DNA from: Gemmatimonadales bacterium
GTDB taxonomy: Bacteria > Gemmatimonadota > Gemmatimonadetes > Gemmatimonadales > JACORV01
Direction of reading: 5' to 3'
DNA length: 64,000 nt
NCBI GenBank assembly: GCA_035502185.1
Contig: DATJUT010000031.1
Location: 1-64,000, forward strand
Below are positions 16,187 to 24,871 of this stretch, piece by piece (within the stretch, counting starts at the first letter, position 1; the number at the start of each line of letters is the position of its first letter). Both the position numbers and the translations under genes were made by a program. Below the pieces are notes generated by a model, which did no database searches, had not been told where the DNA came from, and worked only from the letters and a program-made list of their open reading frames with translations.

Positions 16187-18331
16187 ATGCGCACGACCCT
16201 GCTTCGCCTCGCCGCGCTGGCGGCCCTCGCCGCGCCGGCAGCCCACGCCCAGACGTCCGGGTGCGCCCGGCCGGTAGCCCGCGCCGACAGCCAGGTAGAC
16301 AGCTACTTCGGCACGGCGGTCCGCGACCCGTACCGCTGGCTGGAGAACACCGACGCGGCGGATACGAAGGCCTGGGTCGCGGCGGAGAACTGCGTCACTC
16401 TCGCGTACCTCGCCGGCATCCCGGAGCGCGCGCGCATCCGGGACCGTCTCACCAGGCTGTGGAACTACGAGCGCTACGGCGTTCCGGGCCGCGAGGGCGG
16501 CACGTACGTCTACACCAGGAACGACGGCCTCCAGAACCAGTCGGTCTACTACTGGCAGCGGTCCCTCGAGGCACCGCCGCAGCTGCTGATCGACCCGAAC
16601 ACGCTGTCCTCGGACGGCACCGTGGCGCTCACCACCTGGGACGTGTCGCACGACGGCCGGTACTTCGGCTACGGCACCGCGGCCGCCGGGTCGGACTGGA
16701 TCGAGTTGCGCGTCCGCCGCATCGCCACCGGCCGTGACCTGCCCGACCGGCTGCGGTGGATCAAGTTCTCGGGCCTCTCGTGGACCCAGGACAACGCCGG
16801 ATTCTACTACAGCCGCTTTCCCACGCCCGCCGGCAACCTCCTGCAGGCCGTGGTGAAGAACCAGAAGCTGTACTATCACCGGCTCGGCACGCCGCAAGCG
16901 GCGGATCGGCTCGTGTACGAACGGCCCGACCAGCCGGACTGGGGCTTCGGCGGCGGCGTCACGGAGGATGGGCGCTACCTGATCATCTCCGTCTCGCTCG
17001 GCACCGATTCCCGGAACCGGATCTACTACCTCGACCTCGGCAGCGCGCGGCGCCCGCGCGTGACCGGCCGCGTGGTGCGGCTGCTGGATGGCTTCGACGC
17101 CAGCTACGGCTTCGTCGGCAATCGCGGCCCGATCTTCTACTTCACCACCAACCTCGACGCCCCGCGCGGCCGGCTGGTCGCGGTGGACACGCGCCACCCG
17201 GCCCGCGCCGACTGGAAGGAGATCATCCCGCAGACCGACCAGGTCCTGGACGGCGTGACGCTGGTGGGCGGGCGCTTCGTCGCCCGGTACCTGCAGGACG
17301 CCCACAGCCGCCTCGCGATCTTCGACGCGGACGGCCAGAGCGTCCGGGACGTCGCCCTGCCCGGCCTGGGGACCGTGGGAGCCGTGAGCGGCCGGGCAGA
17401 CGGCCCGGAGATGTTCTACGCGTTCACCTCCTTCCTGTACCCCACCACGATCTTCCGCTACGACGTCGCGGCCGGCGCGGGCGCGGTGTGGAAGGCGCCG
17501 CGGCTCGACTTCGACCCGGGCGGCTACGAAACCGAGCAGGTCTTCTACCGCAGCAAGGACGGCACGCGGGTGCCGATGTTCTTGACGCACCGCCGCGGCC
17601 TGGCCAGGGACAGCACCAACCCGGTTCTGCTCACCGCGTACGGCGGGTTCGACATCAGCAACCTGCCCTACTTCTCGGTGGCGAACGCGGTGTGGCTCGA
17701 GTTGGGGGGCGTTCTCGCGCTCACGAACATCCGCGGCGGCGGCGAGTACGGCGAGGACTGGCATCGGGCGGGGATGCACGAGCACAAGCAGAACGTATTC
17801 GACGATTTCGTCGCGGCGGCGGAGTACCTCGTCGGTCAGGGCTACACGCGGCCGGCCAGGCTCGCCATCGAGGGCGCGTCGAACGGCGGCCTGCTGGTCG
17901 GCGCCGTGGAGAACCAGCGGCCCGACCTGTTCGGCGCCACGCTTCCGGCCGTCGGCGTGATGGACATGCTGCGCTTCCAGAAGTTCACGATCGGCTGGGC
18001 CTGGGTGACCGAGTACGGCTCGTCCGACAGCGCCAGCCAGTTCCCGTACCTGTACGCCTACTCGCCGCTGCAGAACCTCCGCGCCGGGACCAACTACCCC
18101 GCCACGCTGATCACCACCGCGGACCACGATGACCGGGTCGTGCCCGGGCACTCGTTCAAGTACGCCGCCACGCTCCAGGCGGCGCAGGCCGGCCCCGCGC
18201 CGATCCTGATCCGGATCGAGACGCGCGCCGGCCACGGGGGCGGCATGCCCGTGTCGAAGCAGATCGAGCTGGTGACCGACCAGTGGGCGTTTCTGGTCAG
18301 GAACCTGGGCATGACCCTGCCGCCTCCGTAG
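16187..18331 (+). CDS. Secreted prolyl oligopeptidase (family S9A)
   Basis: A 714-residue serine peptidase that cuts short peptides after proline. The signal peptide is MRTTLLRLAALAALAAPAAHAQ. An N-terminal beta-propeller starts with PYRWLENTD. The catalytic domain has the nucleophile in EGASNGGLLVG (about 565), the Asp in ADHDDRVVPGHSFKY and the His in RAGHGGGMP. RGGGEYGEDWHRAG is also typical of S9A. Length matches the family. A GGAGG ribosome binding site precedes the ATG, and TAGATT upstream may be its -10 box. Confidence 0.93.
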   Translation: MRTTLLRLAALAALAAPAAHAQTSGCARPVARADSQVDSYFGTAVRDPYRWLENTDAADTKAWVAAENCVTLAYLAGIPERARIRDRLTRLWNYERYGVPGREGGTYVYTRNDGLQNQSVYYWQRSLEAPPQLLIDPNTLSSDGTVALTTWDVSHDGRYFGYGTAAAGSDWIELRVRRIATGRDLPDRLRWIKFSGLSWTQDNAGFYYSRFPTPAGNLLQAVVKNQKLYYHRLGTPQAADRLVYERPDQPDWGFGGGVTEDGRYLIISVSLGTDSRNRIYYLDLGSARRPRVTGRVVRLLDGFDASYGFVGNRGPIFYFTTNLDAPRGRLVAVDTRHPARADWKEIIPQTDQVLDGVTLVGGRFVARYLQDAHSRLAIFDADGQSVRDVALPGLGTVGAVSGRADGPEMFYAFTSFLYPTTIFRYDVAAGAGAVWKAPRLDFDPGGYETEQVFYRSKDGTRVPMFLTHRRGLARDSTNPVLLTAYGGFDISNLPYFSVANAVWLELGGVLALTNIRGGGEYGEDWHRAGMHEHKQNVFDDFVAAAEYLVGQGYTRPARLAIEGASNGGLLVGAVENQRPDLFGATLPAVGVMDMLRFQKFTIGWAWVTEYGSSDSASQFPYLYAYSPLQNLRAGTNYPATLITTADHDDRVVPGHSFKYAATLQAAQAGPAPILIRIETRAGHGGGMPVSKQIELVTDQWAFLVRNLGMTLPPP

Positions 18332-18366
18332 CCGGCAGAGCGGAGACCGCGCCATTCAGATCAGGT

Positions 18367-18396
18367 GCGAGGCGCCGAGTTGCGAGTGGCTGCGAG
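18367..18396 (+). repeat. Dispersed repeat copy B
   Basis: This 30-base stretch matches 26 of 30 bases of 252-281 and shares the core CCGAGTTGCGAGTGG. It lies in the gap between two convergent genes, next to the stop codon of the HAD hydrolase gene. Confidence 0.7.
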
Positions 18397-18413
18397 GCGG
18401 CAGGACTCGGAAC

Positions 18414-19202
18414 TCAGAGCAGGCCCGGCAGCTCCGCCACGGAGTCGATGATCCGGTCCGGAACGATGCCGCTGGCGGCGAGCAGCTCCTCGCGGAACTT
18501 CCCGGTCCGCACCATCCAGCCGGCCAGCCCGGCACGCTGCCCGCCCTCGACGTCGCCCCACAGGTCGTCGCCGACCATCACGACGCGGCGGGGCTCGGCC
18601 CTGACTTCGGCCGGCAGCGACGCCACCGCGGCGCGGTAGAACGCCTCCGAGGGCTTGCCGCACACGACGGCCGTCTTGCCCGTGGCGTACTCGAGCGCCG
18701 CGACGAACGGGCCGGCATCGAGCGCCAGGCCGTCGCCTCGCAGCCAGTACCGATCCCGCTGGAGCGCGATCAGGTCCGCCCCCTCCATCAACTGGAGGAA
18801 GGCGCGGTTCAGCCTGGCGAAATCCCACGCGTCGCCGAGGTCGCCGATCACCACGGCCTCGGGCCGCGCCGACGTCAGGTCGAAGGCCGCGAAGTCCTCC
18901 AGCGTCTCGTCGGCCACGAAGGCGGCGACCCGCGTTGCGCCGCGGGCCTCCAGCATCGCGACGCAGGCCATCGGCGCCGAGACGATCTCGGCCGTCTCCG
19001 CGGCGAAGCCGTAGCCTGCCAGGCGGTCCGCCAGGCGGCGGCGCGACCGCCGGGTGGTGTTGGTGACGTAACGGAGCGGGACGCCGCGACGCCGCAGCTC
19101 GGCCAGCGCCTCGACCGCGCCGGGCACTGCCCCCGCGTCGGTGTACAGCGTTCCGTCCAGGTCCAGCAGGAAGGCGCCGGGAACCAGCCCCCTCTCAGCC
19201 AT
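18414..19202 (-). CDS. HAD-IIA hydrolase (NagD / phosphoglycolate phosphatase-like)
   Basis: A 262-residue phosphatase. Motif I is FLLDLDGTLY near residue 13, motif II is RYVTNTTRRS, the Lys motif is CGKPSEAFY and motif III is VVMVGDDLWGDVEGGQRAG. The cap position and GDDLWGDV ending fit the IIA subfamily of NagD-like phosphatases acting on sugar phosphates or phosphoglycolate. ATG 19202 is preferred to the GTG one codon earlier. It follows the alpha-type glutamine synthetase on the same strand; the short gap is built of GTGAGAGG-type repeats that also supply its ribosome binding site. Confidence 0.88.
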   Translation of the reverse strand: MAERGLVPGAFLLDLDGTLYTDAGAVPGAVEALAELRRRGVPLRYVTNTTRRSRRRLADRLAGYGFAAETAEIVSAPMACVAMLEARGATRVAAFVADETLEDFAAFDLTSARPEAVVIGDLGDAWDFARLNRAFLQLMEGADLIALQRDRYWLRGDGLALDAGPFVAALEYATGKTAVVCGKPSEAFYRAAVASLPAEVRAEPRRVVMVGDDLWGDVEGGQRAGLAGWMVRTGKFREELLAASGIVPDRIIDSVAELPGLL

Positions 19203-19239
19203 CACTTCTCACTACTCACCTCTCACCTCTCACGTCCCG
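19203..19239 (-). repeat. Degenerate GTGAGAGG short repeats between two genes
   Basis: Directly after the glutamine synthetase stop codon, the minus strand reads CGGGACGTGAGAGGTGAG and then further GTGAG units with a period of about seven bases. These units contain AGGTGAG, a good ribosome binding site for the HAD gene. Confidence 0.6.
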
Positions 19240-20580
19240 TCAGTACTGCCCCAGATACTTCCTGATCTCCCACTCGCTCACCTGTGAGATGTACTCGGCC
19301 CACTCGGCGCGCTTCGCATCGACGTAGCGCCCGGCGATGTGCTCGCCCAGCGCGCTGAGCACGACCGGGTCCTTTTCGAGGCAATCGAGCGCTTCGTGCA
19401 GGTCGCGCGGCAAGTCGTCGATCCGGTGGTGCCGCCGCTCCCGGTACGTCATGGTGAAGATGTTCTTGTTCACGGGGTCCGGCGGCGTCAGCTTGCGCTC
19501 GATCCCGTCGAGGCCCGCCGCCAGCTGCACCGCGAGCGCGAGGTACGGGTTGGCCGACGGATCGGGCATGCGCAGCTCGCACCGCGTCCCCGAGTCACGG
19601 CGGTCCGGTATCCGGATCATCGGCGAGCGGTTCTTCATGCTCCAGGCGATGTTGACCGGCGCCTCGTACCCCGGCACCAGCCGCTTGAAGCTGTTCACCA
19701 GCGGGTTCGTGACCGCGCAGAAGCCGCGCGCGTGCTCGAGCAGGCCCGCGATGTATTGCAGCGCGACCTTCGACAGCTGCCACTCCGCCTTCGGGTCGTA
19801 GAACGCGTTGTGGTCGCCCTTGAAGAGGCTCTGGTGGGTGTGCATCCCCGAGCCGTTCTGACCGAAGATCGGCTTGGGCATGAAGCTCGCCACCAGGTCG
19901 TAGCGCTCCGCCGCGCTCCGCACGACCACCCGGAACGTCGCCAGGTCGTCCGCCGTGGCGAGCGCGTCGGCATAGCGGAAGTCCACCTCGTGCTGGCCGG
20001 GTGCGACCTCGTGGTGGGCGGCCTCGACCTCGAATCCCATCTCCTCGAGATCCGCCACGATGAGCTGCCGCGCCTGCTCGCCGCGGTCCACCGGTCCCAC
20101 GTCGAAGTAGCCGGCGACGTCGTGCACCTCGGTCGTCGGGTCGCCGTGCGCGTCCTTGTAGAACAGGAAGAACTCGGCTTCGACCCCGGCCATCATCGTG
20201 TAGCCGAGCGTCAGCGCACGCGCCACCTGCCGCTTCAGGGCCAGCCGCGGGCAGCCCGCGAAGTCCGAGTCGTCGGTGTTGCGGATGTCGCAGATCAGCC
20301 GCGCCACCAGCCCGCTCTCGGCGCCCCAGGGGAAGATCCGGAACGTGGTGAGGTCCGGCGCCAGCAGCATGTCCGATTCCTCGATCCGGACGAAGCCCTC
20401 GATCGAAGAGCCGTCGAACATGATCTGCGCGTCGAGGGCCTTCTCGAACTGGCTGCGCGGCACCTCGACGTTCTTGACCACGCCGAGGATGTCGGTGAAC
20501 TGGAGGCGCAGGAAGCGGACACCGAGACGGTCGCACACCTCCAGAATGTCGGTCTTGGTGACGTCCTTCGACCGCACCAT
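19240..20580 (-). CDS. glnA: Glutamine synthetase type I, alpha subtype
   Basis: Makes glutamine from glutamate and ammonia with ATP. The start at ATG 20580 gives 446 residues, matching the about 444 of Bacillus GlnA; ATGs at 20607 and 20622 and a start at 20715 are alternatives. Motifs include MFDGSSIEGFVRIEESDM, the glutamate-loop region [14 protein letters not shown], the ATP region HHEVAPGQHEVDF and NGSGMHTHQSLF. At the adenylylation position it has NKNIFTM, Phe instead of Tyr, and it lacks the long insertion of the beta type. It is therefore probably regulated by feedback rather than by adenylylation. It lies just downstream of the beta-type enzyme. Confidence 0.92.
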   Translation of the reverse strand: MVRSKDVTKTDILEVCDRLGVRFLRLQFTDILGVVKNVEVPRSQFEKALDAQIMFDGSSIEGFVRIEESDMLLAPDLTTFRIFPWGAESGLVARLICDIRNTDDSDFAGCPRLALKRQVARALTLGYTMMAGVEAEFFLFYKDAHGDPTTEVHDVAGYFDVGPVDRGEQARQLIVADLEEMGFEVEAAHHEVAPGQHEVDFRYADALATADDLATFRVVVRSAAERYDLVASFMPKPIFGQNGSGMHTHQSLFKGDHNAFYDPKAEWQLSKVALQYIAGLLEHARGFCAVTNPLVNSFKRLVPGYEAPVNIAWSMKNRSPMIRIPDRRDSGTRCELRMPDPSANPYLALAVQLAAGLDGIERKLTPPDPVNKNIFTMTYRERRHHRIDDLPRDLHEALDCLEKDPVVLSALGEHIAGRYVDAKRAEWAEYISQVSEWEIRKYLGQY

Positions 20581-20737
20581 CGCGCGGTAGTCGGCGTCCA
20601 GTGCCATGGGCAACGGTCGCATCACGGCATGAGACGAAACGGGCGCGACGACCGTCGCGCCCGCCTCGCCTGACACCGCTGCGCGCACCCTGCGCGCTCG
20701 TGGGGTCATTGACACTCCATGTTAGGCGGGAACCGGC

Positions 20738-22213
20738 TCATCCGTCGTAGTACAGGAAAAACTCGTACGGATGCGGCCGCAGCGCTACTGGCTCCACTTC
20801 CTTCTTGGTCTTGTACTCGACCCAGGTGTCCAGGAGATCCGGCGTGAACACCCCGCCCTGGAGTAGGAATTGACTGTCCTTCTGGAGCGCATCGAGCACC
20901 TCGACCAGCGAGCCGGGCGTGTTCTTCACGCGCTTGCGCTCGTGCATCTCCAGGTCGTAGAGGTCCTTGTCGATCGGCGCCGGCGGCTCGATGCGGTTCT
21001 TGATCCCGTCCAGGCCGGCCATCAGCAGCGCGGCGAACGTGAGGTACGGGTTCGCCGACGGGTCGGGCGCCCGGAACTCGATCCGCTTCGCCTTGGGCGA
21101 CTTCGAGTACATCGGGATCCGGCACACCGCGCTGCGGTTGCGCTGCGAGTAGATCAGGTTGATCGGCGCCTCGTACCCTGGCACCAGCCGCCGGTACGAG
21201 TTCGTCGTCGGCGCCGCGAACGCGAGCAGCGCCGGCGCGTGCTTGATCAGGCCCCCGATGTAGAAGCGCGCCATGTCCGAGAGCCCGGCATAGCCCCGCT
21301 CCGACCAGAACAGGTTGGTGCCGTTCTTCCACAGGCTCTGGTGCACGTGCATCCCCGAGCCGTTGTCGCCGAACATCGGCTTGGGCATGAAGGTCGCCGT
21401 GTAGCCGTTCTCGTGGCAGACGCCCTTGACGATGTACTTGTACATCATGATCTGGTCCGCCATCCGGATCAGCGTCCCGAAGCGCATGTCGATCTCGGCC
21501 TGTCCCGCCGTCCCGACCTCGTGGTGCTGCACCTCGACGTTGATCCCGGACGCGATGAGCGCCAGCATGATGCGCGAGCGCAGGTCCTGGAGTCGGTCCA
21601 CCGGCGGCACCGGGAAGTAGCCCTCCTTGTGCCGCGGCCGGTGGCCGAGGTTCGGCGTGCCGCCGTCTTTCCCCGAGTTCCAGATCCCCTCTTCGGAATC
21701 GATGTGGTAGTAGCCCTCGTGGGCATTCTGGTCGAAGCGCACGGAGTTGAAGATGTAGAACTCGGCCTCGGGGCCCCAGTACGACGTCGTCGCGATGCCG
21801 CTCTTGACGAGGTACTGCTCGGCCTTCTGCGCCACGTACCGCGGGTCGCGGCTGTAGCGCTCCCCGGTGATGGGGTCCTTGATGTCGCACACCAGCACCA
21901 GGGTCGGCACCTTGAGGCACGGATCCACGAACGCCGACGCGGGGTCCGGCAACAGCAGCATGTCGCTCTCGTTGATGGCCTGGAACCCGCGGATGCTCGA
22001 GCCGTCGAACCCGAGTCCCTCCTCGAACATGTCCTCGCTCAGCTCACCGACGGGTATCGAGAAGTGCTGCCAGGTGCCCGGCAGGTCGGTGAAGCGCACG
22101 TCGATCACCTGGACCCCGCTGTCCTTTGCCAGGCGGATCACGTCGGCGGGTTGAGCGGCCGAGGCCTTGGAGGTGCTGCGCTTGGAGGCGGTCTTGGCGA
22201 CGGTGGCGGCCAT
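20738..22213 (-). CDS. glnA: Glutamine synthetase type I, beta subtype
   Basis: A 491-residue GS-I enzyme of the dodecameric bacterial type. Motifs include [50 protein letters not shown] and [16 protein letters not shown]. The adenylylation motif is [11 protein letters not shown] with the Tyr present, so control by GlnE-type adenylylation is possible. The insertion typical of the beta subtype is present. The N-terminus has about 20 extra residues rich in Ala, Lys, Ser and Thr. A good promoter and ribosome binding site (AGAGGA) lie upstream, so this gene heads the pair. Confidence 0.93.
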   Translation of the reverse strand: MAATVAKTASKRSTSKASAAQPADVIRLAKDSGVQVIDVRFTDLPGTWQHFSIPVGELSEDMFEEGLGFDGSSIRGFQAINESDMLLLPDPASAFVDPCLKVPTLVLVCDIKDPITGERYSRDPRYVAQKAEQYLVKSGIATTSYWGPEAEFYIFNSVRFDQNAHEGYYHIDSEEGIWNSGKDGGTPNLGHRPRHKEGYFPVPPVDRLQDLRSRIMLALIASGINVEVQHHEVGTAGQAEIDMRFGTLIRMADQIMMYKYIVKGVCHENGYTATFMPKPMFGDNGSGMHVHQSLWKNGTNLFWSERGYAGLSDMARFYIGGLIKHAPALLAFAAPTTNSYRRLVPGYEAPINLIYSQRNRSAVCRIPMYSKSPKAKRIEFRAPDPSANPYLTFAALLMAGLDGIKNRIEPPAPIDKDLYDLEMHERKRVKNTPGSLVEVLDALQKDSQFLLQGGVFTPDLLDTWVEYKTKKEVEPVALRPHPYEFFLYYDG

Positions 22214-22243
22214 AACGAGATCCTCTGCGAAAAGAAGTCGGCG

Positions 22244-22272
22244 AAACTACCCACGGTCGTGCAAACTGTCAA
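22244..22272 (-). promoter_or_regulatory. Sigma-70 type promoter of the glutamine synthetase pair
   Basis: On the minus strand a perfect TTGACA (22272-22267) is followed after exactly 17 bases by TAGTTT (22249-22244). The predicted start leaves a leader of about 24 bases that contains AGAGGA before the ATG at 22213. Confidence 0.8.
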
Positions 22273-22280
22273 GCAAGAAG

Positions 22281-22295
22281 CGTGCAAATCGCACG
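22281..22295. promoter_or_regulatory. Inverted repeat upstream of the glutamine synthetase -35
   Basis: CGTGC-AAATC-GCACG forms five-base arms eight bases upstream of the -35 box. Further CGTGCA copies flank it (22258-22265 and near 22331). The place suits an activator or a nitrogen regulator; the protein is unknown. Confidence 0.45.
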
Positions 22296-22369
22296 ATCGT
22301 GTCTAACTTGCTCTGGGGCCTTGCCTTACTCGTGCATTTTGTGATGCGAACGTGCGACAGGTGTGGCAC

Positions 22370-22639
22370 CTACGGGGCGAGGGCCTCGAGGAAGCTCCAC
22401 AGCTCGACGGCCGAGAACTGGCGGGCCCGGTCCACCACTTCCTTGGCGGTCCATTCGAGGAAGATCCAGGCGGTGGCGCGGTGCCGGTCGAGGGACACGA
22501 AGTGGAGGCGCCCGCGGATGGCGCCCACGTCGGGGTGCGGCTCCGACTGCAGGTATACCTCCCAGCGCGCCCCAGCCCGGGCCAGCTGCCCGAGGTGGAG
22601 CGCCCCGGGCATCCAGGAAAAGCGCGGGGAAGGCTCCAT
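22370..22639 (-). CDS. Small hypothetical protein
   Basis: An 89-residue protein with no recognised motif. Its middle part (GRLHFVSLDRHRATAWIFLEW) looks like a pair of beta strands; the end is helical. It follows the RsbRD-like gene by 18 bases on the same strand, so the two are likely co-transcribed. The beginning reads MEPSPRFSWMPGALHLG. I do not recognise a family. Confidence 0.6.
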   Translation of the reverse strand: MEPSPRFSWMPGALHLGQLARAGARWEVYLQSEPHPDVGAIRGRLHFVSLDRHRATAWIFLEWTAKEVVDRARQFSAVELWSFLEALAP

Positions 22640-22657
22640 GACGGCGCCGCCCGGCGC

Positions 22658-23149
22658 CTAGTCCCGGGGGTCCGCCGGCTCCCGCTCGGCGGCGCGCTCG
22701 GAGGCCTCGACGTAGCCCCTCAGGCTGGCGCCGATGACCTCGTCGAGGTACTGGTCGATCGCCAGCATCACCTCGAACGCGTCGCCGCGTCCCCAGTCGA
22801 GGCCGCGCCTGAGGAACCGCCAGATGGCGTGGCGGAGGTGGCGGAACTCGCGGTACAGGTCGGCCGCGTCGTAGCGCGCCAGCCCCCGCAGCTTGCCGAA
22901 GCGGAGCCCGCGGCGACGACGTGCGATGGAGCGGTCGGGCGACGCGCCGTCCTCGCCCTCCCTCAAGGCCAGCGCGATGTCGGCCAGCAGCGCCGGCACC
23001 TGGTTGGTGAGCAGGAGGTCGGGCAGCCGCTCGTCCCCCGCGATGGCGGCGTCGCCCCGCACGAGGTCCCGCCAGCTCGCGGCGATCTCGTTCGCGTGGC
23101 GCCCGATCGCGTCGCCGGCATCCCGGTAGGCCTGGCTGACCAGGGACAT
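22658..23149 (-). CDS. Stand-alone RsbRD N-terminal domain-like protein
   Basis: A 163-residue all-helical protein resembling the RsbRD_N domain that usually forms the input part of stress-response co-antagonists and histidine kinases. Matching patterns are HANEIAASWRDLV, LPDLLLTNQVPALLADIALALR and YDAADLYREFRHLRHAIWRFLRRG. Here no kinase or STAS domain follows. It may act as a sensory or adaptor subunit. The domain call is by pattern and moderately sure. Confidence 0.6.
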   Translation of the reverse strand: MSLVSQAYRDAGDAIGRHANEIAASWRDLVRGDAAIAGDERLPDLLLTNQVPALLADIALALREGEDGASPDRSIARRRRGLRFGKLRGLARYDAADLYREFRHLRHAIWRFLRRGLDWGRGDAFEVMLAIDQYLDEVIGASLRGYVEASERAAEREPADPRD

Positions 23150-23187
23150 GGGTGCAAGCTAGGCGGCTGCCGCGCGGAGTTCCAGAG

Positions 23188-23217
23188 TTGCCATGCCTTT
23201 CGTTCCCGCTCTAGGTT
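23188..23217 (+). promoter_or_regulatory. Promoter TTGCCA-N18-TAGGTT, leaderless
   Basis: TTGCCA (23188-23193) and TAGGTT (23212-23217) are 18 bases apart. The -10 ends six bases before the ATG at 23224, so the mRNA probably starts at the start codon. No Shine-Dalgarno sequence is present. Confidence 0.55.
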
Positions 23218-23223
23218 AGAGCG

Positions 23224-24024
23224 ATGGCTCCCGATACCAAGACGTGCCCCAACTGCGGCGCCCAGTCGGCCGGCAAGTTCTGCGCCGAGTGCGGCGCCTC
23301 CCTCGCGCCCACCACGTGCCGGAGTTGCGGGGCGAAGCTGTCGGCGCGGGCGAAGTTCTGCGCCGAGTGCGGCGAGCCGGTCGCGCGGGCGGCCAGCGTG
23401 GCCGCCCCCCGGTCCCGCGCCGCCACGGTCGACCGGCTGGCGTGGTACGTGGCCGGGGTGTGCGTCCTCGCGCTGTTGGTGGTCGTCGTGGTGGTGGTCG
23501 CGAGGAAGAGCGCCCCGCCGGCGACCGCCGCGGCGACCCAGGGTGCGCCCCCCGAAGGCGAGCGCGCGACCACGGACCTGTCGACGATGACGCCGCGCGA
23601 GCAGGCCGACCGGCTGTACAACCGCATCATGACCGCGTACGAGGCCGGCGACAGCTCGCAGGTCAGCTTCTTCGCCCCGATGGCGCTGCAGGCCTATGCC
23701 AATCTCGGCGGCGAACTCGATCCCGACGCCCGGCTGCACCTGGGCCTGGTGCAGCTCGCCATCGGGGCCACGGTCGCGGCGGCGGCCCAGGGGGACACCA
23801 TCCTCACGAGTGCGCCCAATCACCTGTTCGGGTGGCTCCTCAAGGCCCGCGCCGCGGAGGCTCAGGGCAACGCGGCCCAGGCGCGCCGGGCCTACGAGGC
23901 GTTCCTCCGGAACTACGACGCCGAACTGGCCCGCAAGCGCCCCGAGTACCAGGAGCACGCCCAGATGCTCCAGGATACCCGCAGCCGGGCCCAGCGGGCC
24001 GGCGCCGCGGCGGCCGGATCCTAG
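23224..24024 (+). CDS. Double zinc-ribbon membrane protein with repeat-like tail
   Basis: A 266-residue protein. Two zinc ribbons occupy residues 1-55 (CPNCG...CAECG and CRSCG...CAECG). One membrane helix with a run of valines follows (about 75-96). The C-terminal 150 residues are helical and resemble TPR units (ARLHLGLVQLAIGA, NAAQARRAYEAFLRNY). The ribbons would face the cytoplasm and the tail the periplasm. Such proteins are common but lack a known role. It is probably the first gene of a run with the MqnD-like and receiver genes. Confidence 0.75.
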   Translation: MAPDTKTCPNCGAQSAGKFCAECGASLAPTTCRSCGAKLSARAKFCAECGEPVARAASVAAPRSRAATVDRLAWYVAGVCVLALLVVVVVVVARKSAPPATAAATQGAPPEGERATTDLSTMTPREQADRLYNRIMTAYEAGDSSQVSFFAPMALQAYANLGGELDPDARLHLGLVQLAIGATVAAAAQGDTILTSAPNHLFGWLLKARAAEAQGNAAQARRAYEAFLRNYDAELARKRPEYQEHAQMLQDTRSRAQRAGAAAAGS

Positions 24025-24025
24025 C

Positions 24026-24871
24026 GTGCCGCGCGACATCCGGGTGGCGCACAGCCCGGACTCCGACGACGCGTTCATGTTCTACGCGCTCGCGGCCGGC
24101 AAGGTGAAGACCGGCGACCGCCGCTACCTGCACGAGTTGGCGGACATCGAGACGCTGAACCGGCGCGCGGTCGCTGGCGAGCTCGACGTGACGGCCGTCT
24201 CGTTCCACGCCTACGCCCACCTCGCCGACCGCTACGCGCTGCTGGTGCACGGCGCTTCCGTCGGCGACGGCTACGGACCCAGGCTCGTGGCCCGGGAGGC
24301 CCGGCCCGCGGACGCGAGGGCCGCGCTGGCGTCGCGCCTGGTGGGCATCCCCGGCGCGCTCACCACGGCCGCGCTCGCGCTGCGCCTCTATCAGCCCCGG
24401 GCACGCACCGCGATCCTCCCCTTCGACGCCATCGAGGACGCGGTGCTCGCCGGCCGGGTCGAGGTGGGGCTGCTCATCCACGAGGGCCAGCTGACCTACG
24501 CCGACCGCGGCCTCACCCTGTGGGAGGACCTCGGCGAGTGGTGGGCGCGCGACACCGGCCTGCCGCTGCCGCTCGGAGGGAACGTGGTCCGGAAGGACCT
24601 CGGGCCGGACCTGGTGCGCGACGTGGCGCGCGACCTCAGGGCCTCGATCGTCTGGGGCCTGGGACACCGCGCCGAGACGCTGGCGCACGCCCAGGGCTTC
24701 GCGCGGGGGATGGACGCGGAGCGCACCGACCGGTTCGTGGGGATGTACGTCAACGACTTCACCGTGGATCTGGGGCCCACCGGGCAGCGTGCCGTCCAGC
24801 GCCTCCTCGACGAAGGCCACCGCGCGGGGGTCCTGCCCGCCGCGGTCCGCGCGGAGTTCGTGGCGGCGTGA
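24026..24871 (+). CDS. MqnD-like 1,4-dihydroxy-6-naphthoate synthase (futalosine pathway)
   Basis: A 281-residue periplasmic-binding-protein-fold enzyme without a signal peptide, as in the MqnA/MqnD family. The start is RVAHSPDSDDAFMFYAL, close to the MqnD start pattern. DVTAVSFHAYAHLADRY and VGLLIHEGQLTYADRGL are family regions. MqnD turns cyclic dehypoxanthine futalosine into 1,4-dihydroxy-6-naphthoate for menaquinone. GTG 24026 is the start; its stop overlaps the next gene by four bases. MqnA or a related binding-type protein cannot be fully excluded. Confidence 0.75.
   Translation: MPRDIRVAHSPDSDDAFMFYALAAGKVKTGDRRYLHELADIETLNRRAVAGELDVTAVSFHAYAHLADRYALLVHGASVGDGYGPRLVAREARPADARAALASRLVGIPGALTTAALALRLYQPRARTAILPFDAIEDAVLAGRVEVGLLIHEGQLTYADRGLTLWEDLGEWWARDTGLPLPLGGNVVRKDLGPDLVRDVARDLRASIVWGLGHRAETLAHAQGFARGMDAERTDRFVGMYVNDFTVDLGPTGQRAVQRLLDEGHRAGVLPAAVRAEFVAA

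Noticed and set aside
15524-18355. 943-codon frame opposite the prolyl oligopeptidase
   Set aside because: The plus strand carries a complete peptidase with catalytic triad; the minus frame has shadow composition.
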